Assembly: GCA_028554645.1 (NCBI GenBank)
Contig: JAQOOI010000075.1
Span: forward strand, 744,001 to 808,000
Reading direction: 5' to 3'
Origin: Omphalotus guepiniiformis
Lineage: Eukaryota; Basidiomycota; Agaricomycetes; Agaricales; Omphalotaceae
DNA: 64,000 nt
This document shows, piece after piece, positions 34,296 to 47,258 of this stretch (position 1 is the first letter of the stretch; each line of letters starts with the position of its first letter). Both the position numbers and the translations under genes were made by a program. The notes beneath the pieces were generated by a model. The model did not search any database. It was given only the letters and a program-made list of their open reading frames with translations, and was not told the DNA's origin.

Positions 34296-37200
34296 ATGGC
34301 CAGTGGTCCCAGGAATAATCTTGACGATATATTGCGACGTCGAATCAGCAGCTCAAGTTCGTCGACACCATCATCTATATCTACTCCCGTTTCGGCGAAG
34401 GTATTTCGCACCAGAATTCATAGGGATTGCTCAATGTCACTGAAGGCTCTCATTGTAGTCGTCAAAATTCAAACCCTCTACAAATGCAGTCGCTTCAACC
34501 TCCTCCTCCACACCGTGTATGTAATAGAGCTAATTGTTGACTGCGGACACCATTCACATTTCCTTTCAGTGAGCAAGAAACCCACTCTGCCTTCTTTCTC
34601 TACGCCCGGGTTTGGTCTGTCAAAAGCCACTGCCAAAGAGTCAGAGACGGGCACTAAAGCACCTGAGGTTATTGGCCTTTCCGATGATCATTGTCCTGCT
34701 CCCGGTGCGAAACGACGCTCAGACGCGTCTGGTCTCGCTGAGGCTCAGGCATCATTCAAGCGAAGCAAGAATAATCATATTGATGATAAGGAGAATATAT
34801 CATTCAGCACGGCTTCAGGCTCCGTCATCATTGACAAGGGAAATGCGAAAGCGGCGTCTTCAACTTCCTCGGAGAACATCCCTGCTTCTAAGCAAGCTTC
34901 ACGTCCTCCCAACGACGCCAAGAAAAAGGAAGGGAAGTTAAAGGATTCGGTTACTACCGCTAAGAAAGAAGTGCAAGATGACGCATGGGTGACAATTGGA
35001 TCTACAAAAGTGTTGAACCCGTTTGCCAGGCTGGATGTGGATTTTCCGGGCTTCAGACGTGATCCAAAGTCTGTCAAGAATGTTAGAAATCACGATGACC
35101 TGTCTACGGTGTGTCTCATGAAGTCGTTAGGCTACAAAGGATGCTCACGAGTATCCTCCTTCATAGAAATCAGTCGCTGAACTTGAGAATCTTCTGCAAT
35201 ACAATCTCGACCTACAAAGTTCAAATTCTCTTTCAATCGAGGATTACCGAATCAAACCCGACAACACGGTGGACATAATAACCTTAGAAGGTATCGGGTG
35301 AGTAGCTCACGCGTTACGAGATGGAGCAGGGACTTATCTACCTCTTTTAGTGAAATATTATCTGATCGTATAAAGGCAATCCTTGATCTCCTGGGCTCCA
35401 AAAAGACTGATACAATATCGGACTTGGTAACAACATCCCCTTATTTCAATGCAGACCCCACCTCTTCAAGCTCCTCCGTGTCCTGTACCGCCCCGTCAAG
35501 CGATATTACCCCCATGACTTCGGACCCTGTCCCTGAACACTACGATGACATAGAGGACCCGATAGATGCCGACGTGGAGAATAATGTCATGCCCGATAGC
35601 GATGACCTACTGTGGGGTGCCTTCGATAATGAGGACGACTTCGCTCAATTTGATGAGAGCACGTTAGATGTTGTAGACATGTCTCCGGGCCCTAGCGTTG
35701 ACTCTTCTGCAGAGTCTGACCACACGAAATACGCAGACAGCCCATACTATCCCGAGATCATGGAGAAACTAACACGCGTCTTTCGTCTTCACCATTTCCG
35801 CAAAAATCAGCTCGCGGCCATTATAGCAGCAATGTCGGGACGCGATGTTTTCGTGCTTATGCCCACGGGTGGTGGCAAGAGTTTGTGTTACCAATTACCT
35901 GCTGTGTGCGATGGCGCAACTACAAAGGGCGTCAGTGTTGTCATTTCTCCATTGCTTTCTCTCATGGCGAATCAAGTGAAAGCCCTCGAGGACAAGAATG
36001 TGGATGTCCTTCTCTGGAACTCAGAAAGCACGGATGTCAGCATGATCATGAGAAGACTGAGAGGTCCTTCGAAGCCGAGTCTTTTGTACGTCTCACCCGA
36101 AAAAATTAAGGAAAGCGGCAGTCTGAAGGCCATTTTTCTGGACCTGTACAACTCCGGAAACCTTGCACGCTTCATTGTCGACGAGGCCCATTGTATTTCT
36201 ACATGGGGACATGACTTTCGAGAGGCTGTAAGTCATGACATCTGTCTCTAGAAGCTTCTATTAATTGGGCCTCTAGTATCAATGCTTAGACAGTCTTCGC
36301 GATGTCTACCCTCGCATACCCATCATGGCCTTGACGGCCACCGCGAACCAAGTCATGGTGGACGATATCATGAAGCGACTCAAGTTGCGGGACTGCGCCT
36401 CTTTCACGCAATCCTTCAATCGCACCAATCTGACATATTTCATCCTCGACAAGAAAAAGGTTGTAGACGATATATTCCAGTTCATCAGTGCTAAGCATCG
36501 AAACGAGACGGGTATCATATATTGTCTGGGTCGAGACAAGTGCGAGAAGGTGGCGCAAGAGTTGAGCAGGAGGGGGTTGAAGTCGAACCATTTTCACGCT
36601 GGGATGACACCCTTGGAGAAAGAGCAGACGCTACGAGAATGGGAAAATGATGAAACGCGCATAATTGTTGCGACGGTAAGAGTATCCTCGGCCCATTTCG
36701 TGACTAGAAATCTGATGGCACTTAGATCGCTTTTGGCATGGGTATCGATAAACCAAATGGTGAGCCCGATAGTCTGATATCTAACACACAATCTTTGACA
36801 TTTTCTCAAAGTGCGATTCGTTATTCATCACGACCTTCCTAAATCTCTCGACGGGTGCGTGTTTTTGTTCTGTATTGCATCCATAACTAATTGTGCTCCC
36901 TAGATATTATCAAGAAACGGGTATGTTACCTGATGAAGCCTTGAACTTTGGTTAATCTTCCTCACAGGTCGTGCAGGTCGTGACCAGAAGCCAGCGGACT
37001 GTTTATTATGTGCGTCTACCCACTGTGTCTCTTATGCAACCGGATGCTGACGTTCGTACAGTCTACAGCTACCGGGATTATAAGGCGATTGTCAAGATGA
37101 TCAGTAGCCCAAGCCGCAACGATACAGCGGAACTTTTGAGCCCTGAAGCTCGCGAAAGACAAGTGCAGCAAGTCCACAAAGTCATGGAGTATTGCTTGAA

Positions 37201-37789
37201 CCAGTCAGACTGCCGACGTGTTCAGCTCCTGCAGTTCTTTGGAGAGAAGTTCGATAAGCGGCTTTGCAATCGCCATTGTGACAATTGCATGTATGCAGGT
37301 GAAATGCATGTCCAGGATGTGACCAAAGAAGCACAGGCGGTTGTCAACCTTGTGATATATTTCAGCGAGAAGGGCCAGAATGTTACCCAAGATCACTGTC
37401 GCGCGGTTTTCAAAGGCGCAGATACTGCTGCTATTCGGCAAAAGTCTCATAATTCTGCGCCCCATTATGGTGCAGGAAGGCATCTGTCGAATGAACTGCT
37501 TGAGCAGCTGTTCAAGCGCCTTCTACTTCTGGAAGCGACGGATGAAGTCTCACTACCAGGCCCTCAGCAGTGGCATGTCTACTACTTCAAGGTGAGTCAA
37601 TCACTTCCCATTTACGCAGCATGACATTAAAAGTATACGCATTTCTGGAAGCCGGGAAAACGTGCTCACGCATACAGGAATGGGTCACAGACTGTTGAGC
37701 TGCAATATCGTCCGAAGGTTGTGAATGCCGTCAACAAGCCGGGCTCTAAACCCGTGTCTAGGTCGCGCAAACCAAGGACAGGAAAGTGA
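34296..37789 (+). CDS. RecQ-family DNA helicase (Sgs1/BLM type core)
   Basis: A long, Ser-rich, charged N-terminal region (MASGPRNNLDDILRRR...) precedes the helicase core. Motif 0 is FRKNQLAAIIAAMSGRDVF, Walker A is MPTGGGKSLCYQLPAV, motif Ia is VVISPLLSLMANQVKAL, the DEAH box is [20 protein letters not shown], motif III is IMALTATANQVMVDDI, motif IV is GIIYCLGRDKCEKVAQEL and motif VI is DGYYQETGRAGRDQKPADC. The zinc-binding RQC part has CNRHCDNCM, followed by a winged-helix-like segment to VYYFK. The protein stops with a basic tail ending SRSRKPRTGK; I see no HRDC domain. The enzyme should unwind recombination and replication intermediates in the nucleus. The 3' end converges with the RasGAP gene. 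Confidence 0.9.
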
Positions 37790-38225
37790 CTAGTGTAAAT
37801 ATGGTCTAAAGCTTGCAAAGGTTGTTATTCATATATATTGTAGTTGTATTGTCTAGTACATAGTTGTAGCGCAGTACTTGGATTTTGATTGCCCAAACTC
37901 ACTCACCTTAGCTCGCGCTGGTTTTGTATCAATACTACGTCACATTGCATTCTGTACCACGAACAACGGATAGCGTTCACTCAAGGGAAGGGTCTCCTGG
38001 TGTGTAGAGGAACAACATGACTTAGCGGTTAACGTGGTGACTGTACTACATCTGAAAATGATACATCCGAGGAAAAGGGTGACGACCGAGATGGAAGAAA
38101 AGATAGCAGGCTGAACAAAATAAGAAAATGGAAAGATGTTAAGGATAGTTCAGGATGATACATATAGAAAAGACGCGAAAGTGGGAAGGGACAGTCAATA
38201 AAACAAGAAAATATGAACAAATAAT
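37790..38225. other. Convergent 3' intergenic region
   Basis: Lies between the stop codons of the RecQ and RasGAP genes; expected to hold both polyadenylation regions. No gene is seen. Confidence 0.55.
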
Positions 38226-41005
38226 TCATCGTTTCGCAAAAACTTTCTTCAGCAAGCCAAGCACTTTGGGTACATTCAGTTGAACATACTCCAAATCTAA
38301 GAGATGTTTGTTATCTTTTTGCTATGTGAACTCAAATTCAGTTGATGCGTCCTAAAAGTATATTGATCACCAACCTTTTCGAGCAGATCGTCTATCTTCA
38401 GGTCCATTTCGAGAATTGCTCTTTCTCGACCCTTGTAATGCAACGCTATGATGAACGTCCCAGGGGTTGGTGAAGTGATGTTGAAGTATATATTCGGACG
38501 CCTGAGGTGGGAAGATAAGTATGAAGGATATTACGACTAGTTTTCATCAACATACCGATTATCCGGAACGTTACTTTCAACGATGATGCCCTCCTTCTCC
38601 AACTGTGCGTGTGTGAATCTATAGGGACCCAGAACGACCGACTTGGCCGGCTTCTTCTCCTTTCCGCCCACCGTGACAACACCCACGCCGGTAGTGCTGC
38701 CTTTATCCTTCGAAGCAGTCAGGCGCACGTTTTGAAGGTATGCTTTGTACTGTTCTAGCTGGGATCGGAGATAATTATTATGGTCACATATCGTCTTGTA
38801 GACGGCCTCCAAGGACTTCGTTTCCAAAACCACTTTTTCTCGCAAGTTGCCGAGGTGAACAAGCTCCGCAGAGACCTCTTCTTGCATAAGCTTGTATCCG
38901 TCTGCCTGCTCGACAATCTTCAACTCTTCGAGCTCGCGCAACATCTCCTTGACTTTGATTCCTTTGCGCACAAGGGTAGCATCCTTCGTAGTTGCCGCTC
39001 GCTCAGCGATGGCACCGAGATTATATGGTCGTTTCTCGGCAGCATTAGGGATGGAACGAATGAGCTGAACAAATATCGACTTGGTTTCCATATACAGCAT
39101 GTCGCTTGAGGAAACCGAATCCAGCAAAGCGCTCTGTATATCCTGAACCGGTGTGTCCCAACGACTGTACAGCGTGAGCTCAATCGTCCGATTTTCCTTT
39201 CGAGGAACTTGAGGCGGAGCCGGGCCAAGCTCATCCATAAGGATACGTAAATGTTGTTTGTCATTCGGTGACTATGATAAGGGTAAGGAACAATCTTCGA
39301 CATAAGATCGACGCATAACGTACCAAGGTCTCGATATGCTGTAAGAGTAACGAATGCGTGTTATACAACTCATTCAGAGTGATGTGAATCATTAAATCCT
39401 TTTTCGAAAGCGCCATGTATTGATCCATCTAGATGAATTAACATTAGTACGACGAAAAACCAGAGTCCAAAAGAACTACCTCAAGGGTGTCATAAAAGTC
39501 GCCAACCTCACATAGATTATTGAGAAACTGGTTGATGCGAGCTTTGTTGTTCTCAACAAAAGGGTTCAAAGTTATCATGTAGGCCTCTTTAGCATACGAG
39601 GGTTTATTGGCCAAATTTTGCAACATTTTGGCGATCTAAAAAGATCGTCAGTATGCATGGAGAAGTGGCGGCATGGTACTGACCAGGGTGAGTGTACGTC
39701 GCGGATGCTTTGCTGGTACCCCCTCAACAAGCATGTAAGCCTGAGGGGTAACGATAGCCGGATTTATGAAGCGAAGGAAGAAGAAACCGCCAATCAGAGA
39801 ACATATAGCGTAGTCAGTTGCTTCAGGATATTTACGCTAGCATATCACTTCATTAGTCTATAGGAATCATTCAATTATGAAAACACGCACCCGTGTCAGG
39901 CTCCGAATTTGTTTACAAATCCACCTGATACCATAAGGTACGCTCTCCATACTCTCAATGATAGTAACGAGGAAGCTGTTTGCGATCTCCATCAACATCG
40001 TTAGACGTGGTGCAATGATGGCCTGTACATCCAGATTTTCCGCAGCAACCTCGGGAGCCACGCCTCGAGGAAGGTTAGGAGGCAAAGAACCTGTTTCCTC
40101 CTCTATTTGGTTGATCATTTGTTCGTACACCTAAGACGCTTAAGTTCAGGCAAGACAAAATGTAGACAGTGGCTGTACCTTACCTTGACGGGATTGATTT
40201 CGAGATTGAGATCCTTGTGCTCAATCAGACTATTGATACGTTCAGCTAATACACTTTTCAGATAGCTCTGTCCGGGACCACGGCGGGTATAAGTCGTCAT
40301 CATTCGAGAGACAGGGGTATTTGCACGGAGCAGGGAGCCAAACTCCGTAGCAGTCTCGAACTGAGCAGAAAGCACAGATTGAAACATCGTTAAGAGGAGA
40401 TGCTCCTCCCGACTTTCGTATTGATTTCCGTAAAGCGTAAACATGACCGTTTGAAGAAGAGTGTCGATTTCAGATAGACTGACGAGTCGACATAAAGAGG
40501 CGATATGCTTGGGTTCGGATTGAAGGAGGAAAAAGAGATTGGAGTATTGCTGTATCTTTCGGTCGTCTGGGTAGTGACCCTCAGTTGGGTCAACTTCTTC
40601 CAGAGTTCGTTCAACTTCTCGTTGCTGTTGAATTGTCAAATCGAGTACAAATTTGGAAATGGCTTCGTGTGACATACCTCGTCCAATGCCATCCGGTTCT
40701 GAATCAACAACGCAATTCTTGAGTCTAGATAACGCACATCTCGTTCCAAGACAAAGTTCTTCTTGGACTGAGTGGATATCTTTCCCTTCAAGTCCCGAAG
40801 ACGTTTTTGCGCTATACCAAAATCAAAAAGCAGCAAGAGCCTGCATAGAAGAGAACGCACCTCTCGCTAGATCGTCTTCAACTTCTGCATCCTGTTCCGC
40901 TGCCATACTAAACAGCGCAGTAACACTGTACCGGTTGGTGTTTCTGTTTGTAAGGCGACGTCCATTTATGCTTCCGGGGGAAGCAGGTTGGTCAGGGTAA
41001 GACAT
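38226..41005 (-). CDS. GAP1: Ras GTPase-activating protein, Gap1/IQGAP-related
   Basis: Start at 41005 ([20 protein letters not shown]), then a predicted coiled coil ([39 protein letters not shown]). The GAP domain includes [60 protein letters not shown] and [19 protein letters not shown], the signature with the FLRFINPA block. The RasGAP C-terminal domain follows: [32 protein letters not shown] and [18 protein letters not shown]. The last exon gives [20 protein letters not shown] ending VFAKR (stop 38226-38228). There are no calponin-homology or IQ repeats, so it resembles fission yeast Gap1 more than full IQGAP. Predicted role: switching off Ras at the membrane. Confidence 0.88.
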
Positions 41006-42352
41006 AGTGAACAGCGAGATGTACGGTCAGCGACTAAAAGCTGCGCGATGTAGGACTGAATTGGAGAACTAAAGCAATCTCCGCGCTTGCAGCCTGGCAA
41101 AAGCGATAAAGCTTCGAAAATATAGGATAAGAGAAGATGATAAGGGTATAATGAATGAGAGAGTGAAGTGAAGAGGCGTTGTTGAGGATAGAGAGCAAGA
41201 AATTGATGGCACGCGCCGAACTCGGCTTTCTCCATCCACAGCCACGGCAATCCTTTTTCCTATGTCCTGCTTGTTCTTCAAAGCTTCATTATTAAAGTCT
41301 TCGCTCCTCGTGAAACTGTGAAAACCACCTCGGTCGCGTACTCGTTCCTATCATCATGCATGCTGGATGACATCCTGTATCACGTACATCTCAAGAGAAA
41401 CTGGAAATTTGTTCGAACTACCTCCCAGTTCGGTAACATCACTTGTCAAGCTGCTTGAGGATTTACTATCTCACAACACCGCAATATTGTATAGGCATGA
41501 ACTCATCTTTCTGATGAGAGCTTATATCATGACAACTGCTGTGGCCTGCAGAGCCCAAGGTGAAGATGCCGCATGTCAGGTGTGTAGCTGCGTAGTAAGT
41601 ACTGCTTGAATTAACATCGAATTGAGACAAGGTTAGAACTTGATTCATAACCCATTTCTCGCTTGCCTACGTGAAATGTATTTCCTGAGTCACTCTGACT
41701 ATGTCAAACTCTCTTCCGCTCTCTCCCCATGGCCGAATTGATTGTTCAACATTGCTTCTAATGACCATCTTGCTCGTTGTATTCAAGTAGTGTGCTTCAC
41801 CAGAGAAGGCACTTAAAGCGAATGCTTAGATATGTACCTCTGCGAGTGTCCTTTCTCTACGGCCAATTAACGTGCACCCCATTTATCTGGAACGGCAGGA
41901 GTAACACATATATATCGAGAATCTGTGTATGTATTACGGTGAATCTCATATTCTTCCTTGCTCAGCCGAAAATGCTACAACAAGTGCCCTATACTTAGAA
42001 TGATCTTGGTGCCCGAATACTAACATAAGGGGAAATTACATGTTGAATCGTGCGGAAACGAAACTCTACGAGAGACACAGTTAACGGTCGGCGTGCGGCC
42101 AGGTGTATCACACAGTATGATGCCTTGTTTTCTATGCGTGAATTCCTCATTGAAGCGCTTTTCATTGCGCCGTCAGCACTAGTGTTCGACCTCGTGCTGT
42201 GTTTAGATCTTTCCAGCAAACATTGTTATATCATTGGTGGAATACTTGTACAAATCGGTATTTAGTGTCATGCGAATGGTTATAGATTGGAATATGTAAC
42301 ACAGACAATGAAACTAGTGCATGTTCACTTTGGAGCTATATCCTCACCCCAT
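41006..42352. other. Intergenic stretch with one possible orphan exon
   Basis: A plus-strand open segment at about 41340-41580 reads MTSCITYISRETGNLFELPP and continues LYRHELIFLMRAYIMTTAVA to a CAG/GTGTGT donor-like end. It looks like a helical exon, but I find no continuing exon in the following 700 bp. The rest holds nothing I can support. Confidence 0.4.
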
Positions 42353-42941
42353 TTACAGTGGACGAAGGCGATCTGCCCCAAACACGTCGGTTTCTGACCG
42401 GCCATTGATGCTTCGATAGCTGATTTCATAGCCCCAACCCGCTATCTAGAAGAGTAGTCATGAATCCATAAAGTGCTTAGTATGGGGAAGCCCCACGGTG
42501 AGTTCTGGGCTCACCTTCTCAAAAAAGTTCAGCGCGCTAATCACAAAACCAATGACAAAGACGTTGGACTTGAGGCGGACTTCGACTTGTTGGTTCTGCG
42601 CAGAGAAAATAAGAAAGAAGGCAGGTGATGCCAGGGGCACTACTGACCAGAGCGAACCTAGCCAACTGTCAAGGTGATGTATTTCAGATCAGACCTTTCG
42701 ACACGCATTGGGGGAAACTCACACTCTTCTTTGACGATGAGTGACGCTGAATATCAGGATACTCAGGCGGAGATGGGGGAACACCGTATTCTGGGCGCAT
42801 CATGTTGGGCTGGGGACCAAAGGACAATGGTGGTTGCGGTGGATACGGCGTGCAAAATGGCGGGGAGAATGACGGACCCTGAACATATTGCTGCTGTTGA
42901 GGCAGCTGTCCATTGAATTGCATTTGCACGGAATATGACAT
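42353..42941 (-). CDS. Small conserved-looking protein of unknown function
   Basis: Four exons encode about 130 residues: MSYSVQMQFNGQLPQQQQYV with a Pro/Gln-rich stretch to RHSSSKKS, then LARFAL, then NQQVEVRLKSNVFVIGFVIS and ALNFFEK, then IAGWGYEISYRSINGRSETD and VFGADRLRPL. Introns have GTGAGT, GTCAGT and GTGAGC donors and CAG/TAG acceptors, all in frame. The second half looks like a compact folded domain with a hydrophobic strand or helix, the first half like a low-complexity tail. I do not recognise the family. The start at 42941 is chosen because the upstream in-frame ATGs would add a short hydrophobic leader of uncertain meaning. Confidence 0.62.
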
Positions 42942-43917
42942 TAAAGTGGGAGCTGTCGTGGGGAGTAGACAAGAGAGGTAAAAGAGACGGATAAGCATTT
43001 TATTTCGCAACAAAAAGCTGGATCAGTTTGGAAAGGGCTGCCATAAGAATGATACCTTGATGTGAAGTACCATATAATTCGAGAATCGGCACACTAGACC
43101 GTAGCTGCCGAAGCGCTGATACTTATTTAAAGGCAATCGAGGTACTTGAAGAGGGGAAGCACTCTGTCATGGTCTTTGGAATGAGGAAACGGAAGACATG
43201 CGCATCTTGATCGTTAGGGTGCTCCCACCTTCTCGGAATTTTTAGACCACAATGAATAGGACACCTTCTAGAATTTTGTGGGCGATAACATTGATTCATC
43301 TTTATAAGGTTCCGAGTCTCCTAAGTAAAGTTTGAGCACATTCAAAGCCAACTCTCTTCATTTCTGAACCCCATACCTAGGTGACGGCATTGCATTGTGA
43401 TCGTTGGCCATCGACCAGGTGAATGGTGCGATTATATACTTACGCGATAAGTAGATGGGATACAATGCTTATTCTTTTGATTTTCATGATCAAATCTTCA
43501 GCGCCTTGGGCTTCAGCTCTTCTCCAAGCAAGTCAACACGAACTTGATATCGCTTGCATGTGTTGGGAATGAATTCTTGAATAGAGACCGGTACATGGTT
43601 TCAAGCAGACCCAGGTCAAGGCAAGAGGAGAAGGAGGATCACGAGAATCCGAAAAGACTGATAAGCCGAGAACTGGTGGAGTGACTTTTGTAAATGATTG
43701 CTTCTAGTTAAACAGACAGACGGCCGAACTTGTTCTATGTTGAAAGTTCGAAAGTCCAATGAGCGCGTGATGCGGCGAAAGAAACGAACTTGTTTCCAGC
43801 CTGAGAGTTCTTGCTCGGCGGAACGAGGGTGGTATGTATGTTATACTCACGTGACTATATATGCGTCATATGGCTTTTAGCGCCCACACTCTTCGTCTAC
43901 TTCTTTCATCACAAGCC
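42942..43917. promoter_or_regulatory. Divergent intergenic region upstream of PalA/Rim20
   Basis: Almost 1 kb between divergent genes with no supported gene. I looked for GCCARG (PacC-type) sites and did not find one by eye. Confidence 0.45.
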
Positions 43918-46900
43918 ATGTCGAATCTACTTGCTATCCCATTCAAAAGAGCATACATGCTCAACGTAAAGGACGCAGCTCGTCGCTACCTCCTAGAACA
44001 TGGGGACACTCATCCCGATGCTGTAAAATCGGATATAAACGAGTGGCACGAGTTAAGGCAGAAAGTTGTTGGCATGGAGGCTCACGTAGATCGAATCAAT
44101 GTTTTTCTACGGTGTGCCTATATGGCATTGATACATGTCATAGACTGATAACGATCTTCAATTAGGTACCATGCTCAACTAACCTCGATCTTGACAAAAT
44201 TGCCGGTCGATGTGGGTGTACATTCTGTTCTTCATACGAGATGATCGTCTTGAAATCGACCAGATACAACTAGAAATCGCATATGCTCCCGCATTTACCC
44301 CTTCTGCAATTCCTATCACAATGAACAATCTTGTTTTTGAACGAGCCGCTGTGGTGTTTAACTTGGGTGCTTTGTACTCTCAATTGGCTGCCTCTGAAAA
44401 TCGTTCGAATGGTGACGGAATCAAGCGTGCTGTTGCATACTATCAGGTAATTTCTCAAGCTTGGAGTTCATACCGACACGTTGTTTTGACTAATCATTTT
44501 ATCAGAATGCGTCTGGTTCCATGGCGTATTTGCGGACAGCAATATTACCCAAGTTTGTAACCTCGTCAGAAGATGAACAGAAACCTTTAGATTTATTGCC
44601 ATCATTCGTCCATGCTCTGGAGTGGCTTATGCTCGCCCAGGCGCAAGAATGTTTTTGGCAGAAAGCCAAGATCGGTAAGTCGTGTCTATTGGGCCCTAGG
44701 CTGTTGTCGGATGAGTGACGTGCTATAAGTGCAGACAATTACAAGAACGGTTTGGTTGCCAAACTTGCGGCCAGCGTACGTTCCGTGCGGGTCGCCTGTC
44801 TCTGTTTATCCACTCTCATTCGTTCCATCAGACCGCGTCTCTGTATAAAATGGTCTTAACAACGATTCAAGATGCTTCGCCTCCGATAAAACATATATTT
44901 CCTTCAGTAAGAAATTGAATCGTGTGTGCGGGGCTGTTAGTAAGGCTGAATAGGAATGGTTAGCTCACATCGAAGTCAAGCAATGTCATTTTGATGGGGT
45001 TGCGCAGTATCGTAAGAGTCGAGATGAACTGGAAGGCAGCAGGTAACGCTCATTGTGCACCCTTAGCATGGTACTCCTGACAGAGGTTTAGATATGGTTC
45101 TGAAATTGCCTACTTGACGCAAGCTCTTACTGGTGCTAAGAAAGGCTACGACGTCGCTCGTCGAGGAGGGGTGTCGCCTGCTGTCTTGCATGATCTTCAG
45201 GTAAGCCTCTTGCGTAAATATAAGAGCTCATTCTGATTTCGCATCAGTCCTTTCTAGATGCGGTTCAAAAAGACGTTACTCGAGCAGAACGTGACAATGA
45301 TTTAATCTATCACCAAGACGTACCAACAGCCTCTTCTTTACCCCCGATCCAACATGCTGCGATTGCCCAAGTAATTGTACCTAAAGAGTTGTTGAATCCG
45401 AGCTTCATTGTGGAAAACGATGAAATGCTGTTTTCGGAACTCTTAGGCTGGGGCGCGCAAGAAGCCATAAGTGCGCGACGTGTTTTGCTCCAGAGAAGTC
45501 CATCTAACCCTGTGATCAGACCTATATAACGACAGAAAGAAGAATCTCATTCAAGACCAAATGATACTAGCTGCCCAGGAAACCAAGGATGCAGCGGACA
45601 AGTAAGTGCATCCCACGAAAATAGCCGTTGATTTCGCGAATTGATTATTTAGGATCCTACACTCGCTTAACCTTCCTGCATCGCTTGAGGCTCTTGAACG
45701 ACCTGTTGGTTTACCACCAAGCTTACTGAAGAAAGCAGAACAAGTCCGTTTAGAGAATGGCCCCAACAAGATCGAAGCTGCTATTAAAGATATACATCGG
45801 CTCGCGCGCCAAAATTCCAAGCTGCTGAATGACGTAGGTTTAGATATTGAAGGTTATCGAAGGACTGACAATCTTCCAAGGCGATGGATATCCTTGATCA
45901 AGAAGCTTCAGAAGATGAATCAACCCGTGGAAATATGACTCTCGATAGGCTGCCCTCTCACGAAGCGAACGCCCATCTTGTCGAGAAGGAACGTAGATAT
46001 CGTGGCGTATTAGAGCAAGCTGCTGCCAGTGATGAAACCGTCAGGACGAAATGGGATCAATGGGAGAGAAATATCACCGAATTAACATGGGACGAGGCAA
46101 GTTCTTGAGCATTCGCTCAGATTGAGATTTCTCTTTTGACTAGAGGACGAGGCCGATCTAGAGAGGTCAATTCCGCTATCCAACAGACAGACGCAGTCCA
46201 AGGAAACTGAAACTCATGCTCGTGCACTACGAAGTCTTCTTGAATCATTGGACGAGCTTCATTCAGACCGAGAGAATCTGGTTCAAAGAGCCCAGAGGCT
46301 TGCAGAAGCTGATGATATCCAACCTCGGATATTGAAGGCGGCGTCTGGCTTTGAACGGTTAGCTGACGTTCAGCCCGTCATGTTTGAGGACGTATCTGAC
46401 GAGGAACTTGCTAAATATGACAAGTTCCTCAAGTGGATGAGGGAGTTGGAGCCGAAACAAGAGGAAATACTCAGCTCTATAACAGTAGGCATTCATGTTG
46501 CATCTATTACTCAAAATCCTGAACAAGGCAACAAGAGAAAATGAATTGTTTTTGCAATCTCGCAGAGAAGACGACACGATAAAAGAACGAGAACGTGCAC
46601 TTCAATCTCTTGATCTTTCGTATCACAAATACCAGGAAATCGTTCATAATTTAGTGGAAGGCGTGAAGGTATGAGTTTTGTGGATACTTTCATGAGCGTC
46701 ATTAGTAACCACATTTCAGTTTTACAACGACTTGATTGGCATTCTAATGCAGTTCAAGGAGACATGTAAGCAGTGGAGCAATGAACGAAAGCTTGAAATT
46801 CAGTGAGTAACCTGTTGGAAACTTGTGACTCATTGTATTTATTAACGCGCTATCAAGTTCTTTGTCTCAACCAATGCAGTCGCTGAATATCAGTGATGAT

Positions 46901-47104
46901 GATGACGAAGAAGAGGAAGAACATAGCAAGGAAGAAGAGGTGGATGAGATCAACAATATTGAGAGTCCTACTGCGCCCTCTGCTCCTACTCATGGACAGG
47001 TAGTCTCACTTCCCTCTCTGAGCTCTGGCGATTGGGGTTGGGAAGCGTCTTCTTCCTTCGGTGCTCCATTTCCTGGCCCAGCTCATCGTAGTCGGAAAGC
47101 TTAG
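43918..47104 (+). CDS. RIM20: PalA/Rim20, Bro1-domain protein of the ambient-pH pathway
   Basis: The Bro1 domain begins at once: MSNLLAIPFKRAYMLNVKDA, HPDAVKSDINEWHELRQKVV, IQLEIAYAPAFTPSAIPITM, NNLVFERAAVVFNLGALYSQ, LEWLMLAQAQECFWQKAKI. The central V-shaped region has LEALERPVGLPPSLLKKAEQ, DDIQPRILKAASGFERLADV and FYNDLIGILMQFKETCKQW. The tail is acidic (SDDDDEEEEE) and ends PGPAHRSRKA. Family members bind YPX[LI] motifs in the PacC/Rim101 transcription factor and ESCRT-III Snf7, bringing PacC to its processing protease at endosomes. About twelve exons, all with standard borders. The first ATG in the family-typical MSNLLxIPFK context was taken as start. Confidence 0.9.
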
Positions 47105-47258
47105 ATCTGTATGAATGTAGTATGCTGTAGTAACTTTGGGTGTGCAATGCGTGGCAATGCATGCACCGCCACTAGCGATCACTGTTATTGACAGTGTACT
47201 CAAATAATCAATGAAGCTGTTCCCACCGAACTAATCCCCTCCCGTTCGTTACTAAAAG

